Part shown: positions 1 to 9,347 of the stretch, one piece after another | Position numbering within the stretch: the stretch's first letter is position 1 | How the letters are laid out: each line of letters opens with the position of its first letter | IMG/VR virus record: IMGVR_UViG_3300035034_000438 | Location: 1 to 31,880 of that record | Strand: one strand, 5' to 3' | Length of the DNA: 31,880 nt | Origin: a virus | Made by a program: the position numbers and the translations under genes | Notes under the pieces: model-generated | What the model saw: the letters and a program-made list of their open reading frames with translations, nothing else | The model's database searches: none | What the model was told of the DNA's origin: nothing

Positions 1-2
1 AT

Positions 3-611
3 GCTTTTATAAAACAAGGGCATGACGCTATATCTTGCGACTTGCTGCCTACTGAATCGCCGGGGCCACATATCCAAGGTGATTTAATTTCAGTGCTTTA
101 CCAAGGTTGGGATTTGATTATCGCATTTCCGCCTTGCACGTACCTGACAGGCGCGGCAGCACGGGCGCTAAAAGACCCTGACTTTAAGCGCTATCCGGGC
201 GTCGGCTATCACCAGCGGGTTAAGCCTGGCACGTTAGTTGGTGTGGAACGTAGAGCCGCTAGAATTAACGCCGGTAACTTCGCTCAAAATATATGGGAAG
301 CTTGCGACCGCGTTGTGATTGAGAACCCGCGCGGAGGCCTAACAAAATTTATTCCTTATGCTGACCTGCAAGAAATCCAGCCTTACCAGTTTGGCGAAGA
401 CGCAAGCAAGGCCACCTGTCTCCGGCTAAAGAACATACCGCCACTAACACCTACTAGTTACGTAGCCCCAAGGATGGTAAACGGCAAGCAAAGGTGGTCT
501 AACCAGACTGACAGCGGCCAGAACAGGCTCTCGCCTGGACCAGATCGCTGGAAAGATCGTAGTCGTACATATCAAGGGATCGCTGATGCTATGGCAAGCC
601 AATGGGGATAA
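3..611 (+). CDS. Cytosine DNA methyltransferase-like protein, 5' end outside window
   Basis: The reading frame is open to the left edge, and the codons before the first internal start read AFIKQGHDAISCDLLPTE. This fits the start of the small phage and prophage C5-methyltransferase-like family, so the true start lies left of the window. The visible part carries FPPCTYL, equivalent to motif IV with its Pro-Cys nucleophile. It also has IENPRG, equivalent to the ENV-type motif VI, and a conserved tail RTYQGIADAMASQWG. The protein appears to be around 200-230 residues, much shorter than a full C5 methyltransferase, and no target-recognition domain is visible. Whether it methylates DNA, supports base modification, or is catalytically unusual is unknown. 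It is followed by a 74-residue gene 3 bases downstream. Family recognition is from motifs and memory. Confidence 0.72.
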   Translation, partial: AFIKQGHDAISCDLLPTESPGPHIQGDLISVLYQGWDLIIAFPPCTYLTGAAARALKDPDFKRYPGVGYHQRVKPGTLVGVERRAARINAGNFAQNIWEACDRVVIENPRGGLTKFIPYADLQEIQPYQFGEDASKATCLRLKNIPPLTPTSYVAPRMVNGKQRWSNQTDSGQNRLSPGPDRWKDRSRTYQGIADAMASQWG

Positions 612-614
612 ACT

Positions 615-839
615 ATGACTAACAACATAACAGAAGCAAAATTCAGAAACGATCCAAAACCAGAGCTGCTTAAAACACTCAATACGCTTATTGATCTAGC
701 AAATGAAGGCAAGATCATTTCCATAATCGCTTCGTGCGAAACATTAGATCACAGCGTGCTGACAATATCAAGCCCTATGTTCAATGTATTCGCAGCAATT
801 GGCGGCATTGAGCAATTAAAAAAGGATCTCTTAGAGTAA
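615..839 (+). CDS. Hypothetical protein, 74 residues
   Basis: I do not recognise this gene. It starts 3 bases after the stop of the methyltransferase-like gene. A purine-rich GGGGAT just upstream of ATG overlaps that stop codon, so the two are likely co-translated. The protein is acidic at its C-terminus and predicted mostly helical, with a short hydrophobic central stretch (IISIIASC) that is too short for a membrane span. It has no signal peptide. Base composition is visibly more AT-rich than the late genes on the other strand. Its TAA stop directly abuts the TAA stop of the giant minus-strand gene. It probably belongs to the early or middle accessory genes lying left of the window. Confidence 0.65.
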   Translation: MTNNITEAKFRNDPKPELLKTLNTLIDLANEGKIISIIASCETLDHSVLTISSPMFNVFAAIGGIEQLKKDLLE

Positions 840-3800
840 TTACTTCAACCACTCCGAATCCACGTCTCCATCGACGGCGTAGTCAGCCCAGCTGAGTACA
901 GACTTAGGTACTTCAGGGAACACTGAGCTGAAGGGCACTGAGCGCTCTAGCGCGGAGCCCATGCTCGTTCTACCCCGTGCCGCAGTTACCAAGCGCTCTA
1001 CGTGGTCTGCAGTGGGGCCTAGTACGTCAGAGATCACTGAGCCGCCGTATTGACGCGATTCAATCAAGTCTGGCACCATGCCAAACATGCCGTAGGCTCC
1101 TGAGCGGCGTACACCGTCGTTCAGGTAGTCTCTAAGGCCCCAATCTTCTTTCTGGTCGTCGCCTCCGGCACCGTCTGTCAGGGCATCCCGCAGCAGGTCC
1201 ATGGCGATCATCATCACGACATAACTCGACATGTTCAAGAGTGGGGCGTAGTTACCCTCAGCAGCTTGGGTGTACGCTCTACGCAGCACCTGCTCGTGGT
1301 ACGTGAAGTAAAATCCCTTCAAGTGGCTGAACAGCATCCAGTTAGGGTCGTTCATCCACGTAGGGCGCTGCGTGGGCGCTGGGCGCAGCACAGACTCATT
1401 GACCATACGGTTCAGCGCTTGTTTGACTCGATCGTCTCTAGCCACTTCGTTTAAGTTAGCGTCGGGCGAGTTCAACTGCGCTGCTCTGGCGTCACCTACG
1501 GTTCTTTTAGATCCTAACAGGGCATCTACTTCAGCTGCACTAAGCAGCTTGATATTGTCGCCTTCAGTTACTACGTCTTCAGCGACTAGATCCAGTTGTT
1601 CTAACTCGGCAATGGCCTTAGCATCTCCGGCCAGCGCTTTCTTAGCTTGTTTGTAAATGAACCTGCGCCCTGTGACCACCGCAGATAGGCGCAGTGTTCT
1701 TGTCAAGTGTTCCATACCGTTGTACTTAAAGAACAAGTCATTAACGCGCCGAGCACTACCTGACATCATGTTACCGCCGTAGAACTGGCCTAGAATCTCA
1801 AAAGTGGACGAGCGCTCGACAATACCTAGCTCTTCGCCTAGTTTACGTAGTTCAGACAGATCCTCGCCTTTAATACTCCGCTTAGTCTCTCGTATTCCCG
1901 CAGCATACCCTTCAAACGCAGCAGCCATATCCCCAGTTCTAAAAAATAGTCCGGCAGCGTCAGCCACATTAGTCATCATGGCCAGCGGAAGGATAATTAT
2001 GTTCTGGTAAACAACAATAGCGGCCATGGCTTGTCTGAACCGTACCGGGTCGTTAGTAATGGCACGGTCGATATAATATCCCTTGTCATTCTCGACCTTC
2101 TTAACTCGCCCGGTTGAGTTATTTAATTTTTTAGATTTGAGCGCAAGCTCAGCAGTTCTAAATGGCTGACCGTCCGTGTCGTACATAGGCTTCATTAACG
2201 TGGACTCTAAGGGCTTCATGACCATCTTCCAAAATGGCGATACTTCAAGCCCAACTTTACCTACGGCAGAGTCAGCCATGTTGTCCATCAGCTTTAGAGT
2301 CTGAGCATTAGCGCCAAGCGCTGCGGCACGGCGTTTTAAGTTGACTAAGCGTCTACCGTCGTTGCCGAAGGTCCGTGCGTATTCTGCACGTTTAACCAGT
2401 TGATCAATGTAAGTGTACATCGTGGTGCCTACATTGGAGCTGAACATGCTGCCGAGCAGTTCTTTAGACGCGGCATCACCATGATCTTCTAAGAATCCAA
2501 GCTCACGTTTAAACATCGCTTGGACTACGGGCGCAGTTTCGGCGTCCGTAGGATTCACAGTATCTACTAGCCCGTTGTTTTCAGAAATTATCCCGTTGAC
2601 AACATGGGTAATGAACTTACGACGCACGCTGTCGTCGAAGTTTTCTACTACGAAGCCTTTTTCTCTGGCTAGGTTCTTCCAGCCGTTTTCAAACTCAGGC
2701 TTCATCCAGTCTTCAATAATATCGTCAGCCCGTTGCGCGGTATTAATCGGATCGAAGACCCAGGGTACGTAATTCTGGCCACGGTTTCCTATAGGTACTC
2801 CGGCGCTTCGAGCGTAGTTCAACAGCCCACGCATGAGTTTACGAGTGTCGTTACGGGCTTTGATTACGGCAGGGTCTTTAGATTTAATACTTTTTAGCAT
2901 CCAGTCTTTGTACGCGACTTGCTGCTCAGTGTCTAAGTTCGCTACGATATTGTGGAACTGGCCGTGGTACTTAGCTGCGCTACGCATTTTACGTGCGAAC
3001 ATCGCTTCGCCCCAGCCTTTACTGTCCACGCTGGTGTAGATTAAGTTGGATAAGCGCATCACTGTGGCGTTGCCACTAAACCGGGCTTGCATAGCTTCGC
3101 CTATCCAGACATTCAGCATCGGAGTGGTGCGTTCCAAAAACAACGTCACGTTCTGCGCGGCTGCTTGCAGCGTGTTAGGGTTCGCGGTTACTGTTTCGAG
3201 CACGAACTGCTTGTTGGGATTAATCAGCAAGTCACTACCGGCGCTACGCAGGAGTTTCATGTACTTAGGAGTAAACACGTCATTTTTATAATCTGCTGCA
3301 AGCGAAGCGCGTTCTTTTGCAGACAGGGTATTAAATGCTTCGTTACCACTTATCTCGCCTTTAGATTTAATCACGTCAGCTAACGCCGCGACTAAGTCTG
3401 ACGACAAGGCGTACATACCAGCACGTAGATTAGAGCCCTTAGCAGCTTCGTTTGCTAATGATGCACGGGTATCTAAATCGCCGTCGTAGATGGCATTGAG
3501 TATCTGTTCTGCTTGGTCTGATTTACGCACCTTACCCATGAGCCTATGAGCGGCAGCACTAAGAGTGGCAACTGCCTTACTACTTTTAGGCTCCAACTCA
3601 ATTAGCCCGGCACGGTGCATCGCAATACCTAGACCGATAAGGTCAAAGTCAGATCTTAAGAACTGTTCGGGCATAATCCCAGCGTCACGTAAGAACTTGA
3701 TCATTGTTGATCGCACACCTTCGTCCAGCATGGCTGAAGCTATTACGTTACGTTCTTGCGGAGTGAGCTTAGCAATTGCGAAACTACGCATAGCCTCGAA

Positions 3801-6800
3801 GCCTTCGATAGTGAAGGGGCTTCGTATGGCTCTTTCAGCGTCAGCGATCTCCTCAATAGTGGCATCGTCGGGCAACGATCCGTCGATCGACGCAAGTGCC
3901 GGTCCCCGGTCCTTAGCGTCTCGGAATGCCTCTACGTCGTTATTTATGTAATACGACAACTGAGCATCCATTAATGGATTAGGATTGTAGCTATTGCTAT
4001 CTTTCAGCCCAGTAATTATTTTATCCATCTCACGCTGCATCACCGCTTCGCGGTCAGCTATAAGCATAGATTCATTAATCCAAATTATCACTTTACCGTC
4101 TTTAACGAAGTGCAGCGCAGCTACGTACTGCAGGTCTGCTTCGCTAGTAAAGTTATCATCGGACTTATCTAAGAGCACAGTGGCTTCGCTCCAGCGGATT
4201 ACTCGCACGGAGTTATCAAGCCCTGCGTCACTTAGTTGCTGAGTCAGCCTAGAACCTTCAATGGCTAGTTGCTTAGGCGACGCCATTTCGTTCTGGACAG
4301 AATCAATGTCCGAGGGATCAGTTACCCACGGGGGCACTTGCCCCGTTACCGGGGCATAGTAGTACGTGTCATCCGTGCCTGGGAAGTCGGCTTTATTCTG
4401 CCCAACCTCCTCCGCTGTGTCTTGTTGGAGTGTGGCCTTCCGCATCTCTTCGAGCATGATGCCCCAGCGCTGCTCGCTGGTCGTGGCTGAAGCCTTAGCT
4501 TCTCGGACGCGCTGCTGCTTGAGCTGGGCGTACAGAGCCATCAGTTGAGTGGCCGCTTGGTAACGGCGGGTCAAGTTAGTCCGTATCAGAGCGGCGTCGC
4601 CGTCTTCAATGGCCTGTTCCAGCTCCGCCTGCAGCCGCGTCATTTCAGCGCGTAGTCGGTTAGCCTCTACTTCCTGTTCCTCAAGTGCGTCGAGCCGCGC
4701 CTGTACCTGCTCAGTCGTAGGTTTATCCCGGCGCTTAAACGCTGGGTCTTTTCGGGCGCTGTGCTGCAGCTTACGGTCGGCTAACAGCTGCCTCAGAACA
4801 GGTGTGTCACTACTGTCGAGAGGTCGAGAAGCCAGCATCCTACCGTACAGTCTTTTCAATACACTTGCTACGGACTCAAATACTCTAAGCGCGAGGGAGT
4901 TATTCGTCGGTTTAAATCCATCTTCGACAATCATGCGGGCGACGTTATCTGCGAACCACTCACGCGGGTCGAGTACATACTCCTCCGACACTCGTTCCTC
5001 TAGCGGTTTGGACTCGGTGGATGAGGCTAACGTGCCTCGTTTCTCACTGAGGATCTTATCCAGCTCCACTCGTCGATCCGGCGCGGCATCTAAACGTGCC
5101 TCCATCTCGGATCGCCACTGCCCATACTCTGCGTTAAGTGCGGCCACTTCCTCCTTAGAGGCATTGAGTAGAGTCTCTACTTCGAGTGCGTGGCCTAGTT
5201 CATGAACTAAAGTGTGGATGAGTTTTATCTTAGGCGAGCCATCTTTATTGAACATGGCAGCGTTTAGGACAATGACATTATCTTGTGCGTAGTACAGCCC
5301 GTTCGTTCCGGGCGGTAGGTCCGAAGAAATCTCTATGGCAGGCGCTGGCATCCCCATGTTTGAGGTGAAGTCACTGACTACGTCCTCCACCCACGTTACG
5401 GCGCGTTCCACTGCCTCGGCATCTAAATTCCAGCCCGCTGCCGAAGTCATGCGTGAGCGCTTCAGACTGTTAGGCTGTGAGCTCTGCTTGAGGAAATTAT
5501 CCATACGCTTCTTAATGAAGGCAGCGCGTTTTTTAACGTCAAAGAACTCACTAAACTCGCCTTGACCTAGCGGCTCATTAGCGAACTCGTCCAAGAAATC
5601 AGTTTCAGCGCCCGGCGCAAGTACGTCTCTCGGAGCCAGCACCTTAGCATCAGGGCCTGGCTTCCAAACAGCCAGCTGCCCGCGGGTTTCTTTAATGTAG
5701 CCTCGGCTCTCTAAGAAGTCTGCGGCGGCGGCTTCGCCCGTGTTGTACGTGGTGATCCTAGCGTCGGTAACAACAGTAGCGCCAGCGGCTAACGCCGCCT
5801 GTAGTTCTGACTGCACAGAGTCACTGAACCCTACCGAGCCGCCCCGGTTCCCCTCCACGGACAAGAACACGGCGTCGTTTGGGCCGTAGCTGCCTGTGTT
5901 GGCGCGATCGCCGTAGTAGGCTTTGTACAGGTTAGTCGAAGACCGGCGCGAGCCGTGTCCTACGAACAAGGACGTGCCGCCGTTACGTTCTGCGATGTCT
6001 GCGGCCAGCTGTGCTTTAGCTTGGTCCTTGGCTGTAGTTTCGGGGCTACCGATGTCTGGGAATATCGGGACTACGGTTCTTAGCTCCGGCGCGGTCAGTG
6101 CTGCACGTTCTACTCGTATGGCCCGCAGCCTGCTGTCTGGCCAGCCTGTTAGTGCTTGGGCCAGCTGCTCCGGCGTTTTAAACTTCTCGTCACTCAGGCG
6201 CTCGATACGGCGCTCGAAGTCTTTCTGTATCGTTACAGGCGACTTCCCATCCATAGCGCGTCTCAGCGCGTCACGCTGGTTCTCCATGCTGGTGATCCGC
6301 GTACGGACAAGCCTAAGTGCTGAGCGCAGGCTGTTAGCCCAGTCTTGTTTCTCAGCCTTTGAAGCCACGGCTAAATCATCGAGCAGCGCCTGCTCTTTTA
6401 CTTTAAGCGGCCCCAGCGCTGTCAACATCCTGATATCTGAAGTCAGAGCCTGCACGGAGCGCTGGCTACCGGCTGAGCGCGTAGCGCCACCTAGAGACGT
6501 AGCGGCTCCGCCACTCGATCTAAATACTGTGGCGTTCTCGTTCAGCACAGACGCGATGGACGGCACGGCAGCGATCTCAGCGTCGATGGCTGTAGTGTCC
6601 CCACCCTGCGCTGCTATCTCGTTGCGCTCATACACGAGCCCTACCAGCGCGTCTTGGCCCTCTGGCGCGTAGCCGTTACGTACGAACAGTTCTGACAGCC
6701 CGGCTGCTACAGCCCGGCCTACGTTGTTTATGGATACACCGCCCGAACCACTGCCACTTTCAAACGCTTCGCCCCGCGCTTCGCGCTCACTGTCCGTGCC

Positions 6801-9347
6801 ACCTCTGGACTCGCGATCGACGCGGTTAATCATGGTCTGGGTCAACGCCACTAAATCAACGGCAGCGCGTCGGCCTTGTGGGTCAGCTAAGATAATTTTA
6901 GACGGGTCACTTTCAGCGCGTTTTACCGCGGCTGGACTTGTGGTTACGATCTTGCGCTGGCTAAGTTCCCCCGCCGTCAGCCGCTGCGGATCTTGGCCCG
7001 TAGCAGCGCCGGGTACACGATCTTCAACCACAGTATCGAACTGGTTCAAGAATGCTACGGCAGCGTTGTAACTGTCCACTAGAGGAGCGTCAGGGTTAAT
7101 GTTCAGTGCCCGCTCACCACTGACGGCGCGTTCTGGGTTGGCGTCAGACATACGCTGCGCCTCTTCGATAACCTGCTGCTGAATGGCGCTGTTAGTAACG
7201 GCTGTATTTGAATCGTCTAGTCCTGCCTGTAGCCGCAACATACGCACAGTGGCGTCGCCCGCAGGCACCGCTCTGAACTGGCCGCTGGAGCCAGTCTGAG
7301 TGTTGAGTTTGTCCGCTAGTACCGTCGCTCTGGTCGAAGGGGTATCGTCACGTATGCCTGGAGTCCTCGGTGATAAGAATACTGAGCCCAGCGTAGGACT
7401 AGCCTTCAGGCTCCCCATGATATCGGTATCAGTGATTACACCTGCGTCTGCTCTGGCGAATGGGGACAGAGCAGCGATGATCGACGGCTCATTGACTTCC
7501 AGAGCGTCGCCGGTAGGTGAAGTCAGTGCGTCTTCCCCGCCCTCGTCCAGCGCATCGAAGCCGGTGTTTTCTTGGTCCGAGTCCATCTCATTACGCAGCT
7601 CCTGCATACGGCGCTCGCGCAGCCGCAGCTCCTGCTCCAGAGATACTAATTCCTCGGATTCAGGATCTAGTCCATCACGTTCAGCTGCGGCTCGGCGCTC
7701 TTCGAGCAGCGTGTACAGCCGGTCGATCTGGAAATCTTCAGTCTGTGCGGATACTTCACGCGCCACTTTGAGCAGCTCACTCGATGAGATGTCGATGTTG
7801 TAGCGGTCAGCCAAGTAGTCAGCTGCGGCTTCGGCGCGTGTGGTCTCCACTCCTTCGACTTCTATTACTTCGTCGCCGTTGCCATTAGGGTCGAGCAGCG
7901 TACGTAGTGCCGTGCCGACCTCCAGTGCTACATTGAAGTCGTCACTGCCGATTAATTCTGCAGCTAAGTCATCTGCGGTAATGCCTTGCGCCGCTCCTAG
8001 TGACTCCATCACTATATTGCCTAGTGTTTGAGTCTGGCCTTGGTCGAACCGCTCGGACGGCGAGCGCGGGTCTGGCTCTCCGCTTTCAGCGCGTAGGCGC
8101 TTAGCTGTTTCTAACCGGCGCTGATTTAAGCGGTCTTTGACTTTCGATACTGCGCCGCCCTCATTATCGAATTTAATGGACGTCACGCCACCTAGAGCGC
8201 CACCGACGATAGCACCAGCGATGCCTTCCTCGATGTACTGGGCGATGGCCTCGTCCGAGAACAGCTCCACGTTATCGTTGACCATCTTGTGCGCGGCTTT
8301 CATAGCGATGCCCTGAGCCACTTCGGTACTGGCCTCCAGCACTGCCTGGCTTGCGCCACCGGCTACGACGTTAAACACGTTGCTGGACTTCAACTCGCGC
8401 ATAATGCCGCTACGGGCTACGCCTCCAAGCCCCATTCGCTCGAATACGGTCAAGATAGGCAGTGCCTCGAAACCTGCTGTAGCAAGTGCGCCACCTCCGG
8501 CGGCAATGGCTCGGTCTCGTACGCTCCGGCCACCCTCTTCATCTAGCAGGATATCAACTGCCTCGCCACTTTGTAGCCCGAAACCAGCGGCGTACGAGCC
8601 AGTGGCCATGCCGCGCCGCATCGAGCGGTTGAGCAGGGCTTTCTTAGCGGAGCCCATGGCGGCTTTGGTCGGCGCAACGATGGCGCGGCCAGCCGTTTTA
8701 TCCCTAGCTTTCTTCAGCGCGTAGCGCCTAGCTGCTGTGGATGTAGTCCTGTTGAGAGCGACTGCGCCAGCGCCTCGCACTGCTACGCCGCCGATGCCAG
8801 CTGATGCGATCATGGAGGCCATGACAGGAGCCTGGCTACCTAGTATTCCTGCTACGTAGGAGCCTACGCCCGCCCGCCCTGCTGCTACGTCTGCTGCGGT
8901 GGTCTGTGGCCCCAGTGCTGCGCCTCGCGCTTGGATCTGCGCGGCTCGCTCTGCGTTGCCAATAGCGCCTTCCTCATTACCGGCGACGCCTTGGATAATA
9001 GAAGTCACGGCAGGTATGGTGGCCCGCATCGTGTTCATGCCTTGGTCTAAGCCCCGCATAAAGGAGTTCTTACCCCGGCGTATAGAAGCCAGCGCCGTAT
9101 CGTTCTGGTCAACAAGGCCTGACAACGACATCGTGTTGGGCCTGTCGCCCGTGATTGATAAGTCTCTGAGCTGGCTACGCGGCGCTGGAGGCGCTGGAGG
9201 AGTCAGCAGCTCGCTCTTCACGTCTTCAATGATCGAAGCAGCCTCGGTGGGCTGCTTAGATTTCAGAGTAATCGGCTCTTCGGCGCGGGGTAAGTCACTC
9301 GGCTTATCTTCGTCGAGTGTACCTCTCAGGTTAATTTTATCGACCAC
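840..9347 (-). CDS. Giant polyvalent virion protein with zinc-metalloprotease motif (probable ejected internal protein)
   Basis: This is a 2835-residue protein. I prefer GTG at 9347, because GAGGTG sits six bases upstream; GTG at 9356 would add three residues and lies inside that Shine-Dalgarno. The order seen is: a charged N-terminus; Gly/Ala-rich hydrophobic helices at about 159-199 and 279-390; a coiled coil at about 540-592; and a glycine-rich segment starting FVGHGSR at about 1128, of uncertain family. A gluzincin-like HELGHA follows (His1382, Glu1383, His1386), with a candidate third ligand Glu1463 in REWFAD. Then comes a coiled coil at about 1540-1625, and hydrophobic helices at about 2439-2469 and 2697-2722. 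The C-terminal part, with FFKYNGMEHLTRTLR and LKGFYFTYHEQVLRR, resembles the conserved end of phage large polyvalent proteins. Its place at the end of the structural operon and its membrane-seeking ends suggest ejection with the DNA. No lysozyme, transglycosylase or RNA polymerase motif was found. Function is inferred. Confidence 0.85.
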   Translation of the reverse strand: MVDKINLRGTLDEDKPSDLPRAEEPITLKSKQPTEAASIIEDVKSELLTPPAPPAPRSQLRDLSITGDRPNTMSLSGLVDQNDTALASIRRGKNSFMRGLDQGMNTMRATIPAVTSIIQGVAGNEEGAIGNAERAAQIQARGAALGPQTTAADVAAGRAGVGSYVAGILGSQAPVMASMIASAGIGGVAVRGAGAVALNRTTSTAARRYALKKARDKTAGRAIVAPTKAAMGSAKKALLNRSMRRGMATGSYAAGFGLQSGEAVDILLDEEGGRSVRDRAIAAGGGALATAGFEALPILTVFERMGLGGVARSGIMRELKSSNVFNVVAGGASQAVLEASTEVAQGIAMKAAHKMVNDNVELFSDEAIAQYIEEGIAGAIVGGALGGVTSIKFDNEGGAVSKVKDRLNQRRLETAKRLRAESGEPDPRSPSERFDQGQTQTLGNIVMESLGAAQGITADDLAAELIGSDDFNVALEVGTALRTLLDPNGNGDEVIEVEGVETTRAEAAADYLADRYNIDISSSELLKVAREVSAQTEDFQIDRLYTLLEERRAAAERDGLDPESEELVSLEQELRLRERRMQELRNEMDSDQENTGFDALDEGGEDALTSPTGDALEVNEPSIIAALSPFARADAGVITDTDIMGSLKASPTLGSVFLSPRTPGIRDDTPSTRATVLADKLNTQTGSSGQFRAVPAGDATVRMLRLQAGLDDSNTAVTNSAIQQQVIEEAQRMSDANPERAVSGERALNINPDAPLVDSYNAAVAFLNQFDTVVEDRVPGAATGQDPQRLTAGELSQRKIVTTSPAAVKRAESDPSKIILADPQGRRAAVDLVALTQTMINRVDRESRGGTDSEREARGEAFESGSGSGGVSINNVGRAVAAGLSELFVRNGYAPEGQDALVGLVYERNEIAAQGGDTTAIDAEIAAVPSIASVLNENATVFRSSGGAATSLGGATRSAGSQRSVQALTSDIRMLTALGPLKVKEQALLDDLAVASKAEKQDWANSLRSALRLVRTRITSMENQRDALRRAMDGKSPVTIQKDFERRIERLSDEKFKTPEQLAQALTGWPDSRLRAIRVERAALTAPELRTVVPIFPDIGSPETTAKDQAKAQLAADIAERNGGTSLFVGHGSRRSSTNLYKAYYGDRANTGSYGPNDAVFLSVEGNRGGSVGFSDSVQSELQAALAAGATVVTDARITTYNTGEAAAADFLESRGYIKETRGQLAVWKPGPDAKVLAPRDVLAPGAETDFLDEFANEPLGQGEFSEFFDVKKRAAFIKKRMDNFLKQSSQPNSLKRSRMTSAAGWNLDAEAVERAVTWVEDVVSDFTSNMGMPAPAIEISSDLPPGTNGLYYAQDNVIVLNAAMFNKDGSPKIKLIHTLVHELGHALEVETLLNASKEEVAALNAEYGQWRSEMEARLDAAPDRRVELDKILSEKRGTLASSTESKPLEERVSEEYVLDPREWFADNVARMIVEDGFKPTNNSLALRVFESVASVLKRLYGRMLASRPLDSSDTPVLRQLLADRKLQHSARKDPAFKRRDKPTTEQVQARLDALEEQEVEANRLRAEMTRLQAELEQAIEDGDAALIRTNLTRRYQAATQLMALYAQLKQQRVREAKASATTSEQRWGIMLEEMRKATLQQDTAEEVGQNKADFPGTDDTYYYAPVTGQVPPWVTDPSDIDSVQNEMASPKQLAIEGSRLTQQLSDAGLDNSVRVIRWSEATVLLDKSDDNFTSEADLQYVAALHFVKDGKVIIWINESMLIADREAVMQREMDKIITGLKDSNSYNPNPLMDAQLSYYINNDVEAFRDAKDRGPALASIDGSLPDDATIEEIADAERAIRSPFTIEGFEAMRSFAIAKLTPQERNVIASAMLDEGVRSTMIKFLRDAGIMPEQFLRSDFDLIGLGIAMHRAGLIELEPKSSKAVATLSAAAHRLMGKVRKSDQAEQILNAIYDGDLDTRASLANEAAKGSNLRAGMYALSSDLVAALADVIKSKGEISGNEAFNTLSAKERASLAADYKNDVFTPKYMKLLRSAGSDLLINPNKQFVLETVTANPNTLQAAAQNVTLFLERTTPMLNVWIGEAMQARFSGNATVMRLSNLIYTSVDSKGWGEAMFARKMRSAAKYHGQFHNIVANLDTEQQVAYKDWMLKSIKSKDPAVIKARNDTRKLMRGLLNYARSAGVPIGNRGQNYVPWVFDPINTAQRADDIIEDWMKPEFENGWKNLAREKGFVVENFDDSVRRKFITHVVNGIISENNGLVDTVNPTDAETAPVVQAMFKRELGFLEDHGDAASKELLGSMFSSNVGTTMYTYIDQLVKRAEYARTFGNDGRRLVNLKRRAAALGANAQTLKLMDNMADSAVGKVGLEVSPFWKMVMKPLESTLMKPMYDTDGQPFRTAELALKSKKLNNSTGRVKKVENDKGYYIDRAITNDPVRFRQAMAAIVVYQNIIILPLAMMTNVADAAGLFFRTGDMAAAFEGYAAGIRETKRSIKGEDLSELRKLGEELGIVERSSTFEILGQFYGGNMMSGSARRVNDLFFKYNGMEHLTRTLRLSAVVTGRRFIYKQAKKALAGDAKAIAELEQLDLVAEDVVTEGDNIKLLSAAEVDALLGSKRTVGDARAAQLNSPDANLNEVARDDRVKQALNRMVNESVLRPAPTQRPTWMNDPNWMLFSHLKGFYFTYHEQVLRRAYTQAAEGNYAPLLNMSSYVVMMIAMDLLRDALTDGAGGDDQKEDWGLRDYLNDGVRRSGAYGMFGMVPDLIESRQYGGSVISDVLGPTADHVERLVTAARGRTSMGSALERSVPFSSVFPEVPKSVLSWADYAVDGDVDSEWLK

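Noticed and set aside
5923-6672. Long plus-strand open frame of 249 codons opposite the giant gene
   Set aside because: It lies wholly inside the giant minus-strand gene, has serine/arginine-rich low-complexity translation typical of an antisense shadow, and no ribosome site or domain is visible. The same applies to other plus-strand frames between 1266 and 27690.
840-9347. Giant protein as virion RNA polymerase or tail lysozyme
   Set aside because: I looked for polymerase motifs and for lysozyme or transglycosylase signatures and saw none; the only clear catalytic-type motif is HELGHA with a downstream Glu.
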